A stretch of DNA of 64,000 nt, taken from positions 3,286,001 through 3,350,000 of the forward strand of contig NC_063019.1 in the NCBI RefSeq assembly GCF_020509005.1, read 5' to 3'. The notes under the pieces are model-generated. The model saw nothing but the letters and a program-made list of their open reading frames with translations, did not search any database and was not told where the DNA came from. Numbering within the stretch: position 1 is the stretch's first letter; every line of letters begins with the position of its first letter. The stretch is from Fulvia fulva. Taxonomy: Eukaryota; Ascomycota; Dothideomycetes; Mycosphaerellales; Mycosphaerellaceae. Below are positions 9,788 through 21,100 of this stretch, one piece after another. The position numbers and the translations under genes are program-made.

Positions 9788-10472
9788 ATGTCAAACCAAA
9801 CGGGTCAACCAGGCCCTTCAGGCCAGTCAGGCCACAGGCGAGGTATCGGCTCCGAGGACTCAGTCCTCTCAATGACAACTCAAGAAAACGCCCGCCTTTC
9901 GATGTCTCTCGCAGATCAGCTTGGTCAGCTAACTTTCCGTGAGACCGATAACAACTTCAAGCTGCCGGGTGAACAGCGACTACAGCAATATATGTCCTTT
10001 AGGACGGTCATCTCCACGCATTCATCCCTCGCGCGACGAAACACCAACGTCAGTCCTGATCAGACATGGCGCCAAATCGGCAAAGGCTCGCAAGATGTAG
10101 TCTTTGAGGAGCCTGGCTCGAAATTTTGCTGGAAGTTCCAACTCAAGGGTGGTAACAAACAACTCTGGAACAACTACGTGATGCAGACAGTGGCCAGGGA
10201 GGCTTTTGAAAGAGTGGCCAAGAACTTTCCGGATCTCGTTATCGATGTCAGGTGTCCAATTGTGGGTGCTTTTGTTCATCCTTCAGACTCAGGCTTCTGG
10301 TCGGATGCTAGAGCCAAGCTTGAAGTCGCGGATGCAGCATGGGGCGACGAAGGCGAGTTCAAGGGTTTCTCGATGGAACGTGTGCTTCCGGTTCCATCTC
10401 CTTTCCGTCATCTGCTGATCAGTTCGTTTCTCCACGACGATGCCATCAAGGATCGAGCATGGGCGGATGAGA
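9788..10472 (+). pseudogene. DUF3669-like gene, 5' part, split by a small element
   Basis: The open frame from ATG 9788 gives 228 residues of native-looking protein up to ..RAWADE, then enters the element and stops at 10513. Residues 1-60 are low-complexity (GQPGPSGQSG). The rest (IGKGSQDVVFE, KFCWKFQL, FSMERVLPVPSPFRHLLI) resembles the fungal DUF3669 family by recall. The family's characteristic next block (N-K-x-C-L-x-R-x-Y-L-G-R) is missing here but appears intact just after the element, at 10823. The element therefore interrupts the gene between codons for E and N. No RIP is seen. Function of the family is unknown. It could still be expressed as a truncated protein with about 12 extra residues from the element. 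Confidence 0.65.
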
Positions 10473-10825
10473 AGAAAAATGTGCTGTTGGCGGTTGTGAA
10501 CCTCCAAAGGTAAGCGTAGCGGAGTGGAGCTCTCTACCAACCCTTCTAGACTGCAAAGTAGCGTGCGATCCACGCTACCGCTACCCGAGGTACAGTGCTT
10601 ATTATACGACGACATAGGCGTTAGCGACGAGTATATGTTTGCGAGTTCGCCAACAGGCACAGTGCGGTAGGTCACGTGACCCCAAAACTTGAAAGTTGAC
10701 CAATCAGAGCGGGCGCCAAGGCTAGTTGAGGGCTGGTATAGAGCTTCACTCCCTCGCTGACGCCTCACCTACGTACTCGCAAGCTCGTACTCCGGTGTGG
10801 CTAGCGCTCGGTCGCTACGCTTAAC
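10473..10825. mobile_element. Small non-autonomous element, copy 2, inserted in a gene
   Basis: This 353-bp copy matches 2561-2934, with near identity over the first ~265 bp. The left end is at about 10473 and the right end at 10822-10825 (..CGCTACGCTTAAC). TIR core TAAGCGTAGCG begins at 10511. Removing it would rejoin GATGAG to AACAAGGAC in frame (DENKD), so the mobile unit includes the 38 bp left of the TIR. The TSD is short or absent; AA is possible. It carries CACGTG at 10673-10678 and CCAAT near 10700. Confidence 0.75.
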
Positions 10826-10870
10826 AAGGACTGCTTGATACGAGTTTATCTGGGCAGGAAGCTGGGAGCA
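10823..10870 (+). pseudogene. DUF3669-like gene, remnant after the insertion
   Basis: The frame AAC AAG GAC TGC.. reads NKDCLIRVYLGRKLGAS, the block expected to follow ..RAWADE of the 5' part. After about residue 17 the similarity stops at GCAAGTAAGCG, which may be an old splice donor or another breakpoint. The C-terminal part of the gene is not seen before the transposon block. Confidence 0.6.
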
Positions 10871-11198
10871 AGTAAGCGAACATATTGCATCAAGCGTCGA
10901 GAGTGTCTCTAACTTGCGGTGAAATACTCCCATGTCCCTCATTGTGTCGGTAAATACCGCCATGTCCTCTTGTGTCAAAAAAGTTTCTCCCGTAGCCCTC
11001 GTATTATTGCAACATACTACGGTGTCCCTCGTTACTATATAGTAGTCGCAACGTCGCGCGAATAGTCGGTCCTGTTATAGAATGCACGTTTTAGAGGTTT
11101 TATAACGGGTAAGAGTTGGAAAAGTATATAGTAATAACGTGCTTCACCACCGAGCGGACCACTTTTGCTAAGAACTGTACCACTTCCACTTTAATTAC
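10871..11198. repeat. Gene/transposon border with a short degenerate tandem repeat
   Basis: At about 10920-11050 a ~32-bp unit recurs about four times (CTCCCATGTCCCTC, CCGCCATGTCCTC, CTCCCGTAGCCCTC, TACGGTGTCCCTC). The rest has no gene. CpA and TpG are still common, so RIP is light or absent here. The segment ends with ATTAC, the TSD of Copia-A1, so the pre-insertion sequence continued at 16670. Confidence 0.55.
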
Positions 11199-11432
11199 TG
11201 TTAAACAGGTACGAGTTGCGCAGCAGTGGAAGACGGCGGATCACACGAAAGACGAAGAAGGACCCAATGGGATAGCGTGTATCTACATACAGTATCGCCG
11301 GTGTTGGTGTAGGTAGATGCTAGGTGTCCGGATGTTTGCTAGCCCATGGGCTGGCAAACCCTAATCACGTGATCTAGTCACATGACACACCCACACCCAC
11401 ATGCTTGTCCTGCGGCCTGTATGTTCTCAACA
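11199..11432 (-). repeat. Copia-A1 3' LTR (almost free of RIP)
   Basis: 234 bp from TGTTAAACAGG to TTCTCAACA. It keeps its CpA and TpG sites, including CACGTG at 11366-11371. Compared with the partner at 16436-16669 it differs at about 27 positions, all explained by C>T or G>A in the partner. Confidence 0.93.
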
Positions 11433-11445
11433 CTCCCACTTAGGC
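11433..11445 (-). other. Polypurine tract of Copia-A1
   Basis: Next to the 3' LTR, the minus strand reads AAGTGGGAG directly before the LTR's TGTT. This is the expected site of plus-strand priming. Confidence 0.6.
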
Positions 11446-11467
11446 CACATGGTCTCCTACAATCCCT

Positions 11468-12070
11468 TTACGCAAGCTGGAGCTGCCTCACAAAGTTTTG
11501 GAACTGCTGGCCATTGAGGGGCTTTGTTAACCCATCAGCAGCTATGTCCTTTGTATGGCAGTAGTCCACTGCAATCTTCTTCTGCCACCAGAGATGTCTG
11601 ACATAGTTATATGCAACATCAATATGCTTTGACCTTTCATGCACATGGGCATCTTTGACAAGTGTCAAAGCGGCTTGGTTGTCACCCATGAGCTTGACTG
11701 GCCTTGGCTCGTCAACAGTGCCCCTGCTTGCCCTTACACTCGGCTGGAAAGAGCTCTTTCCCACCAGTTCTGGGCACCCCATTTCACTGAGGACAGCAGC
11801 AAGAAATTGTGACTGCTTTGCGGCTGCGTTCATAGCCATGAACTCAGCTTCCATTGTTGATGTTGCAACAGACTTCTGCTTCCTACTCATCCAGGACACA
11901 GGTGATCCACAAAGGAACCACACGTATCCCAGAATTGAGACTCTATCCACTTTGTCCATAGCGTAGTCAGAGTCCGAGTATCCCTGGAGATTGCCCCCTC
12001 CCTTTCTATACATAAGACCTAGGTCTGGGTACGACCGCAGGTATCGGGAGAGCTTCTTCAAAGCCTTCAT
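11468..12070 (-). pseudogene. Copia-A1 RNase H (C-terminal pol), open fragment
   Basis: This 200-codon open frame is the C-terminal part of the Copia polyprotein. It shows GYSDSDYA, the SPVSWMSRKQKSVATSTMEA signature, KHIDVAYNYVRHL and KDIAADGLTKPL, all typical of Ty1/Copia RNase H. The end at 11468 is the natural stop. The apparent start is only an internal Met: upstream the frame is broken by RIP stops. It is the longest intact retroelement frame in the window and lies in the part of the element that escaped RIP. Confidence 0.85.
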
Positions 12071-13600
12071 ATACTGCTACGAGGGATCAGCAACATATGA
12101 GCTAATTCTTCCAAGGGGGAATGCTAAGTCTGGCCTTGTCATTGTCATTGGCCACATCCAGGTACTATTGTGGCTCTGGTAATCCTGTTTGTTACACCTC
12201 TTATCTATAGGTGCCGTAGGCACTAAGTGCTCGTAGCTCTCTATAGGTGAGTAGGTTGGCGTAGCCTTCTCTCTAGCTATATTCATCTTGGCTAAGTTAG
12301 CGTGGACATAGTGTCCTTGATCAAGCTTTAAAGTGCCTTAGGACCTGTCTCTTGTAATCCTCATTCTAAGGATCTTCGTAGGTTCACTAAGATCTTTAAT
12401 CTTAAACACTTTTCCAAGCTCAGCCTTAAACCACTGAACATCTAATAGCTTCGGAGCTACAATAGGTATGTCATTTACATAGGTAAGGACCATAAGGTCT
12501 CTATCCGTATAGACAAGTAGGCATAGATCTACCTAGGACTAGGTAAATCCAATCTTCTCTAGCTTTATAACATAGAGCTTGTTCCAGTCTCTAGCTACTT
12601 GCTTAAGCCTATAAAGGCTTCGTAGGACCTTAAACACCATGTTTAGAGGTGCTTTAACTCCTGGGGGTGGGATTATATAGATGTCTTCAAGGAGGCTACT
12701 TTGGGTAAAAGCATTATTCACATCTACTAGGTACATCTCGAGATCTCTCTTACACACTACTGCTATAAATACTCGGAGAGTATCATGTCTAACAGTAGGT
12801 GTAAAGGTCTCTTCGAAGTCAACCCTATATTTCTGTGAAAACCCTCTTATAACTAGTCTTGCCTTAAACTTCTTAATAGCTCTACTAATCATTCTTTTCA
12901 CATCAAAGACCTACCTAGAAGTAATTAGATTCGCACCCTTTGGCGGTATAACTGCTTCCTAGGTGTTGTTGCTTACTAAGGCAATCAGTTCGTTCTCGAT
13001 TGCCTCTCTCTATATATATCCCTATTCGGGGTCTCCTACGGCTGCCTTATAGGACTTTAGGATTAGTACTTCCTGCTGATAGGCTATAGCCTACCTAACA
13101 GTAGCAAATGTATATTCTTCTACGTCGTTCAGAATCTCCTCTACCTAGCTCATTATAGGGTCTAGATAGAACATCTAGGCGATAAGAGCCTTATAGTGTT
13201 TAGCCTTATACTCTTTAGAGTTATCATCTCCGTCCCCCCTTAACCTCTTGTTGCCTATAACCTAAGGTGGCGCTAGGTGTTCGGATAGGTCGAACTGAAC
13301 GACATCTTCTTTTTCTTTTATTAGAGTACCCTAATCTCCAAACTTCTGGTATTCCCTAATGTCCTTTAGGGGAGGGGGAAGTTGCACAAACAGCGGTTGC
13401 TATAGTGTTAATGACTTGGGTAGGTTCTGTATAGATCCACCGTTATCGGCCTTCGACAGTGTTAAAACCGCCTCAATATTTTCTCCTAGCCTTCGTAACG
13501 GTGTCTCTAATAATCCCCTATCGGAAAATTTCGCCCTAAAGGGCTTCCTCCTAACAGGATTGCGCTATAGCGCTCGACTCGGCTAGTTAGTGAAGGTGAT
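12071..13600 (-). pseudogene. Copia-A1 reverse transcriptase, RIPed
   Basis: The frame is broken by many TAG/TAA codons, but a 120-codon piece (12539-12901) remains open and is clearly Copia RT: KARLVIRGFSQ, DFEETFTPTVRHDTLR, DVNNAFTQS, YRLKQ. The catalytic YVDD site at 12470-12481 reads YVND here; the A2 copy still has YVDD. Open frames on the other strand in this region are shadows. Confidence 0.85.
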
Positions 13601-15988
13601 ACTAAGATCCATATCTCCCCCCTTCTTATTCTCAAACTAGTCGACGTGACTATACGCTTTTATAGCTTTTATATCGGGATCCTAGAACAGCTATTATTTT
13701 GTGGTGTTTTCTAAGTAGCCTATAAACACGGCTTCTTTTCCTCGGTTTATCAACTTGTCTCTCCTCAAGCCTTGAGGTTAGGCTCTTAGGTCTATATAGA
13801 CTATAGCTTTGTATCTCTAGACGCGGAAATGGTCGACTAACGGTACTTGGCTAGTAAAGGCTTCTTCTAGTGAAAGAGCAATACTATCAATGATCGGACT
13901 ATTAGGCAGTCTGTTTCTGATCACAGTCTATGCTTATAAAGCTTCTGGCCAGAACTCAACTAGTATACTAGAGTCTTTAAGCATAGCCCGGACTATGTTC
14001 TTAGAGGCTTGAATTGACCTTTCTATAGGTCTATTCTAAAGAGAGTTGTAGGCATTAGTTGTGTCTATCTGAGTGCCAAACTCCTTCTCCTACTCTTTTA
14101 GTAAGGCGAGAATTTCCTTTGCACTATTACTACGGATCGTAGATAGAAAGCACCTTGACTGCCGTTCTGCCTAGACCTTCTAATCCCGTAGGGCTGTAGT
14201 GGCGTCGCTCCTAGCCTTCAAAGGGATTACGCACTTCTTCCTAGAGAAGTTGTCTATAATCTCAAGCCAATATTTGTATCCTAGCCTAGAGACTGCGCCC
14301 TGAAAAGGCCTATAGATGTCAATGGAGATGAGGGCCAGCCTCTCCCCTTTCCTCTCTATAGTAGGTCCTTTGAACTTCCTTATGTTTATAAGGGAGCAGA
14401 CCTTGTAATTCTAGTGTTTAGAAGGAATAGGAATAGGATCTTTCTTGTTAGTGACTCTATATAGGTTTCTTAGCAGTCCCTTGCCAAGGTGTATACATCT
14501 TCTATACTATAGCTCCTACTAATCTTCGGACTCAGTATTAGCTATAGCGGTACCGTCACGTTCTTAAGAGAGTATACTAGCATGCTATAGCTTAAGAATT
14601 TCCGAGATCGAGTAGATAAACGGTACTCCTCCTCGAAGTTTGGTCTAGATAACGGGTTTACTAGACAAGGATTTTAGGGTGAAACTAGGTGGTTAGACAG
14701 CAAACTGTTAGCTGAACTGATTCCACGAAACAAGACTAACTCTAAGGCTAGGAATAAACAGGACATTTTCTAAGACAATTTACTTTCTAGAAGGACTACC
14801 TATTACTGCACTTCCTATATATATAGCTTATAGATTGCCACCCCTAACCTTGATCCACTTCCTCTTTTAAAGAGGCTTTAGTGTCCTAAATAGTGAATCT
14901 TAGTCAGTCATATGTGATGATGTATAAGAGTCAAGCAACTACTCGGACGAGGGGTACTTGCCTTTGGCTTCTATAGTAGAATGGGCAACCTCATCAACAT
15001 CATTATCTTCTAATAGTATCTTAGAGTCTAATGCGTCTTCCTAGGTCGTATAGGCCCTTACAGGCTTACTAGAGGAGGCCTTTGGCTTACGGCTCTCCTT
15101 TATCTACTTTGTAAGGTCCGTTATCACCTTAAGGACATTACGGAGGTTTGGTAATAATGACCTCCTACGAGGTAGTAACGGTTGTCTCTTAGTAGGGTAG
15201 GTAACCCTAGCTAGTTTGTCCTTGTTCCTAACAGCCTGCTAAGCTATAGAAAGGTATAGGCACTTGCTTATAAAATAGTCACTATTGTAGAGATAGTACG
15301 TGAGCTTGCCCTAGAAACCCTTCTTAGCGAACATAGCTGTCCCTTAATAAATCATTGATTCTTGCTTCTCCCTAAGGATTGTAAGAATGTCTTGTGGTAA
15401 GAGATTCACCTAGGCATCAATTGCATCGCGAATTAAGCCAAATGAGTCTAGCAGAGCTGCTAAGAGTTGCTAGATCTTTCTGTCCTTAGTCTTGATGTCT
15501 TGGAACTAAGGCGAGATTAAAACAGCCCTCCTTATAATTGAGCTAAGCTCCTACTAGGCGTCATCTATTGACTGGTCCTCTGTCATCACGAAATTAGTGT
15601 ATTGCTAAAGCAAACTTCTTCTAGTAGCGAGAAGTCTTCTCTTGTATTTGGCTTTAGCCTATTCCTATAACTCCTTCGTATACCGGATCTCGTATGTCAT
15701 CTCTTAGTCATCTATCGACAGACAGATGTACATCTTATATAGGGCCGTTGTATTATACCGTCTATACGATGCCTTCCTTATCGCTTGATCTAAAGGAAGG
15801 GATAACTCCGATGATATAGAGGGTGTCGCTAGGGTTGTAGCGGGAATGTCCGTAATAATGTCCTCGAGGACCTAGTTAACCTGCTTTAATACTAGGTGTA
15901 TTCTTATCAGCTTAAACTATGTTTCGTGGTTCTCTCTTATTAGAAGAGGTGCTATTCTCTTTCTTATAAACCCAGTCTCGTTCTCCAT
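13601..15988 (-). pseudogene. Copia-A1 gag and integrase, RIPed
   Basis: The gag start is an ATG at 15986-15988 (MENETGFIRKRIAPLL..). A degenerate zinc knuckle (C-H-x2-G-x2-H-x4-C) lies near 15290, with one Cys now Tyr. Pre-integrase and integrase sequence follows down to about 13.6 kb. Stops of RIP type interrupt all of it. Domain borders are approximate. Confidence 0.7.
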
Positions 15989-16418
15989 TTTTGTAACTTA
16001 AGGGACAGGTTAGCTGCCCTTAGGTAATAGGATATATTCGGTCGTACGCGATCGGATCGAAATGGGATAAACCGAACGCGAGGTTAATGTTAGTACTAAG
16101 ACACTATAGCGTAACTCTCTTAGCAGAGGGTTTCTAAGACACTACGGCTCTCTTAGAATGAACAGTTAGTCGATACGAACGCGATGTCCGGAGAGCGACT
16201 CTTCCTAGTAAGCTCGCCCACTTGTCTAAGGTATTGGTATAGGCTCCCTAACTCGGAGTCTAATAGTGCCTCACTAGGCTCTTTTACGTCTTATATACAC
16301 CTATAGCACGGCTATAGCTTCCTATACAATGCGGGTGCGGCCTCTAGTCTGCCTTCCTTTTGTTCTAAAGAGGAATAACTCTAATACGACTTTGTCGAGG
16401 GTGAAATACCGAGTTGCT

Positions 16419-16435
16419 AACCCGGGCTTATAACC
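16419..16435 (-). other. Primer-binding site of Copia-A1
   Basis: The plus strand reads AACCCGGGCTTATAACC directly beside the LTR, the form of a tRNA 3' end (T-arm tail plus acceptor strand CTTATAA before CCA). The same site flanks the right LTRs of Copia-A2 (53784-53800) and Copia-B (45772-45788). Which tRNA it matches needs a search. Confidence 0.6.
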
Positions 16436-16669
16436 TATTAAATAGGTACGAGTTACGTAGTAGTAGAAGACGGCGGATTATACGAAAGATGAAGAAGGAC
16501 CTAATAGGATAGCGTGTATCTATATATAGTATCGCCGGTGTTAGTATAGGTAGATACTAGGTGTCCGGATGTTTACTAGCCTATAGGCTAGTAAACCCTA
16601 ATCACGTGATCTAGTCATATGACACACCTACACCTATATACTTGTCCTACGGCCTGTATGTTCTCAACA
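16436..16669 (-). repeat. Copia-A1 5' LTR (heavily RIPed)
   Basis: 234 bp, same length as the partner LTR. Nearly all CpA/TpG sites are now TpA, but CACGTG at 16603-16608 is kept. The outer end is TTCTCAACA followed by the TSD ATTAC. Confidence 0.93.
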
Positions 16670-17978
16670 ATTACGACGGTATCTTTCTAGACGACATCGT
16701 ATAGAATCGTTACTAGGAGAACAATTCCTCTTTAGATTCTTTACTATCTAGCGAGTCTACTTAATAGGTACGTACGTTATACCCCGACTCGCTATATCGC
16801 TTATAGCGTCGTAGCCTTAGTACTAGCCGAATACTATCTAGCGACTCTCTACTTACTTCCTACCTCCTAGGATCCTCTAGAGGTATTAATTACGACGCCT
16901 TATCGAAGGTTAGAGACCCTCTAGACTAAATATACTTACGCTTTCGTGCTTTTTACTATATAAGGGTCTCGTTAGACTTACGTAGCTTACTAATATAAGG
17001 GGGCCGTTCTTAATATAGGGCAAATAACAAAGTTGTTAGATAGGCTATCTAAGAGGAGTACGAGGTACGGAAAGTTAATATATAAGCCGAGGTATACGGG
17101 CCGGCCCGTACCGAGTTACGTAACTGACTACTATTTACTAGACGTCCGCCTAGGCCCGTAATACTACTCCCCCTCCAAAAAATCGGCCTGTCCTTAGTAC
17201 TATTCTTCCTTACGACGTAGGCCTATAGGAAGGTTATATTATCCTCTAGATTCTCCGCTTTATTATCTATCGCTTTATTATCTATTACTTCGTCCTCTAT
17301 AACGTCGTCTTTATCGTTAGTTAGTAAGTTGTCTATCGCTACGCTCTTACGCTTTACTATACTATTATTATCCTCGCTATATCGGATACTAAGAGAGTCG
17401 TAGCGATTTACGAAGTCTACGAAGGCCTCCGTTATAGGCGCTATATAGGAAGCTTCCTATTCGTATTAACGTATATTGCTCGTATTCCTACTATTAGTCG
17501 CTTTTCTCGGGTCCGTACTATACGGGTCTTTATCTAAAGCTACTATTGCTATTAGACTAATATAGTTATCTGCCTTATATAGGAGAGCTATAGGCGCTAA
17601 TTCTACCTAAAAGCGGTACCTACCTATAGTTACTACTTTAGCTATAACTAATGCGGACGCGGAGGGGTTCGCTTTATTCGCTACCTATCCTTCTAGTACT
17701 ATAAAGCCGGTAGGTATTAGTTTCCTTAGGCTATTATAGTAGAAGTCTATAATAGAGGCGGCGGCTATCTCTATTATATCCTCCGCTAGCTCCTATATTA
17801 GATCCTCGTCGTCTCCTACCTAACTAACTAGATACTTATACTAGCCGTACTTCCTCCGTATATTTAGGATCTTATCTATATACTAGAACTGATTAATTCC
17901 CTCTTCGTTCTCTACCTCGATCGGCGGTAGGGTTAGTTCTACTTAGCTAGGTAACGCTTTATATATAGGGAGTAAGAG
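16670..17978 (-). mobile_element. Gypsy-0, old LTR-element remnant
   Basis: An LTR-like segment ends at 17163 (..GCCCGTAATA), followed by a pyrimidine tract CTACTCCCCCTCC, the complement of a polypurine tract; this marks the 3' LTR of a minus-strand Gypsy element. A TATATATA-like box lies inside (about 17080). The LTR may start at 17033 (TGTTAGATAGG), but no partner is in the window. Internal sequence 17164-17978 is saturated with RIP and shows only weak likeness to the 3' parts of the other Gypsy copies. 16670-17032 holds nothing recognisable. Confidence 0.5.
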
Positions 17979-18163
17979 TGTTATAAGTAGGTATAAGTAC
18001 GTAGTCGGGTAAGGTATAAGTCGAATAGATGTTCTATCTAAGGGAGGCGCGGAGGGCGCGAGAGTTATATACGGGCGCTAAGCCGCTAGTCGGATTAGTT
18101 AGCGGGCGTAAAGTCTAGGTACGTACCCGCGGGTTTAAGTAAATATACGCCGGTACGGTAATA
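17979..18163 (-). repeat. Probable 3' LTR of Gypsy-1
   Basis: The right border at 18163 (..GGTACGGTAATA then CTACCCCCCCTC) is firm because the polypurine-tract complement follows it. The left border at 17979 (TGTTATAAG) is a guess, as the partner LTR lies outside the window. Confidence 0.5.
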
Positions 18164-21100
18164 CTACCCCCCCTCTTAGAGTACGCTCCGGAGTACTCTC
18201 CTCTCCTCTTATATCTATCGTATCTATTATATCTCTTATTGCCTTCGTAAACACCTTATTATCTATTAGACTATACGTATCGCTCTCTTTCTTATAAGCC
18301 CGGAGGCCTCGTTCTACCGGTATTAGAGCTATTACTACTTATACTGATTAGCGCGCTATACGTATACCTATAGTATTCTCATTTAGTATCTAGTCTATAG
18401 GTAGTTAAAAACTAGGTAGCTTAGTCGCTCTCGGGTAGTTATAGTAAAAGTCGGCTATAGAGGCGGCGGTAGTCTCGATAACCTAGTTAGTAGCTTTATA
18501 GGATAGCTTATTATATCTAATGTACTTTACTAAGTATTCCTAATATAGCTAGTTACCTCCTACCGGTATTAGTCCTCGCGGCCATCTCTTCTTATAGTCT
18601 AGAATTTGCTTAACTTCCTATTAATTAGGTTCGGCGGGATCGGCTTCGTATTATTTATCGTCGACAATTCGGATCGGTAGTAGTACGGGTTATGTCTGTC
18701 CTATAACCGGCGGATAAACTAGTATAAGAAGGTATAAGTAGAAGCGATTATCGATATTTAAAGTAGGGAGGAGCTCTACTTTATAAGTATTACCCGGTAG
18801 TACCTCCGTAGTTACGTACGGTCTAGACTACTTTACGTCTATCTTACGAGAAGGTCTCTCTATTATCTAGTTCTTAGTACTTACCTATACTTCGTCGCCT
18901 TCGGCGTACCGTAGTATAGATATACGCGTCTAGTTTACGTACTTAGCTTAGACTACTTATACTAAGGCTATCTACTATCGTAAGTATTAGTATATCTCTT
19001 ATATCTTAGCCGTAAACTTGTCCGCGGACTCGGCGTCTAGTCGCTATTTATATAGTATTAGTAGTATAGGTAAGTCTAAGTCGAACTTAGAGAACCTTAG
19101 ATTACGCCTAGTGTTAGTATAGAACGGCGAGACGCCTATTATTACGGACACTATATTGTTTACTATAAACTTAGCTAATAGAGTCTAATCTAGCTAGTCG
19201 TCCTAGGTATAGTTAATAAAGATACGTAGGTATTGCTCTATTACTTTGTTCGTATTCTCCAACTGTCTATCTATTTCTAGGTAGAACGACGAAGATAGCT
19301 TTCGATTAATACTAAGTAGCGCGTATATCCTACGCTAGAATACGGAAACTTATTACGTACTACGATCCGAGATAATAGACTTCGGGAGCCTATGTCTACT
19401 AAACACGTACTTAAGGAATAGTAGTACGTAATACTCTACTATTATCGAGGTAATAGGAATGATATATCGCTCCTTAGTTAAGCGGTATATAACGGTTATA
19501 ATGTTCTCGTACGTTTGTCCGTCGACTACGCTTATTCCCTTCGGTAGTTTAACTACGAAGTTAATAGAGATATCCTCCTAAGCGCTAAATAGTACTAGTA
19601 GCGGTCTTAATAGCTCTAGGTACTAGATGTTAGTACGGTAAGCGCGGTAGGTACGTATATAGCTCTTAATAAATCGTACGATACCTAGCTAGGTATCGTT
19701 ACGAGCTACTAATTTATACGTCTTCTCGTCCCCTAAGTAACTAGCTACTATCTAGTCGTAGAAAGCCTATACGATACGAGTACGTACTAGGATTTCACCT
19801 TTATCTAGATTGTCTTCTAACTCCGGAGGAACGAATAGGCTATAATTACTATATATATTCTTAATATATATTATACCTCCGACTAGGACTATATAACGGT
19901 CATCGATACGGTGCTTCCTTAGTAAGGTATATAGATCATCTCGTTCTAGCTATTAAACGGCTTCCTTAGCCTCTAGTTACGTATAGAGTCCTCGAATAGC
20001 GGTCGTAAGCGGGGTTATAACGTTATTATTATATACTGGTAATACTCTAGTAGACGATAGGTTTAGGATACAATCTAGGCCTACTAATACCTAATACTAC
20101 TATTAGTTTCGTAGGTTATCTCGGTCTCTAGGCTCCGGCAAGTCCTATAAACGTCGGGTTAAGCTATCTTGCTTAGTACCTTAAACTCCTAGCCTATAGA
20201 CGATTTTAAAGAAGAACTACGAGAGAAACTCGGCCTAGCGAGCTTATCTACGGTTTAATTGCTTTGTACTTATAAACTATTCGAGGTTCTTATAATCGGA
20301 GTATATAAGCGTCGGCTTGTCCTTAGATTCCGGGTCTAGTAGATTCTTATAATCGTCGGTACCGTATTCGTTAATAGTTAGCTCCGGTCGCTATTCCTCG
20401 AAAGCTTATATAATAGCTAGGAGCTTCTTATTATAGATATCGTAGTTATATTACTAGGGATCTATCTTCTTAGATATATAAGCGATAGGATAGAACACTC
20501 CTCGCTCGTTACGTTATAAGAGTACTACTACTATTACGTAATCTAAGGCATCTGTTTCTAGAATAGTCTCTCGCCTTAGGTAGAAGTGTTTTAAGGTAGG
20601 CGTATCGATAAATACTTACTTTAATACCTCGAACGCCTATTAATATACTAGAGACTAGTCCTATAGGACATTCTTCCTCGTAAGCTTCGTTATAGGCAAG
20701 TAGATCTTACTAAAATCCTTAATAAACCTATAGTAGAAGTTAGTAAACCCTATAAACGACAAGATGTCGGTGATATTTGCGGGTATAGGCTAATTCTTAA
20801 TACATTTAATCTTAGCTAGGTCTATCTTAATGCCCTTATTTATAATAATAACACCTAGATAAGTGGTCTCGTGTCTAAAGAACTCGCATTTATTAATATC
20901 TAACTAGAGCCCGGCGGTATCTAGCTTTTATAGAACCTTTAGGATATATTAAATATACTCTTCTCTTGTCTTACTGAAGACAGGTACGTTATTAAGGTAA
21001 TATAACACGAAGTCATCTAGAAACTCCCTTAGTATATTGTTTATAAATAACTAAAACGTTCCTAGTATATTATATAGTCTAAAAGGTATAACTACGTACT

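Larger units (their letters stand above)
11199..16669 (-). mobile_element. Copia-A1, complete LTR retrotransposon, RIP-inactivated
   Basis: It is 5471 bp, bounded by 234-bp LTRs (TGTT..AACA) and by a perfect 5-bp TSD, ATTAC (11194-11198 and 16670-16674). The minus-strand order gag, integrase, RT, RNase H is that of Ty1/Copia. Inside the right LTR is a primer-binding site and inside the left LTR a purine tract. The internal region is full of TAG/TAA codons from RIP, except the RNase H end near the genes. A sister copy (A2) is at 48498-54034. Confidence 0.93.

Noticed and set aside
13359..13586. Plus-strand 75-codon frame conserved at 50658-50885
   Set aside because: Conservation is explained by the two Copia-A copies; it is antisense to pol.
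16419..16435. tRNA gene near the Copia LTR
   Set aside because: Only a tRNA 3'-end-like segment is present, repeated beside three Copia LTRs, so it is a primer-binding site.
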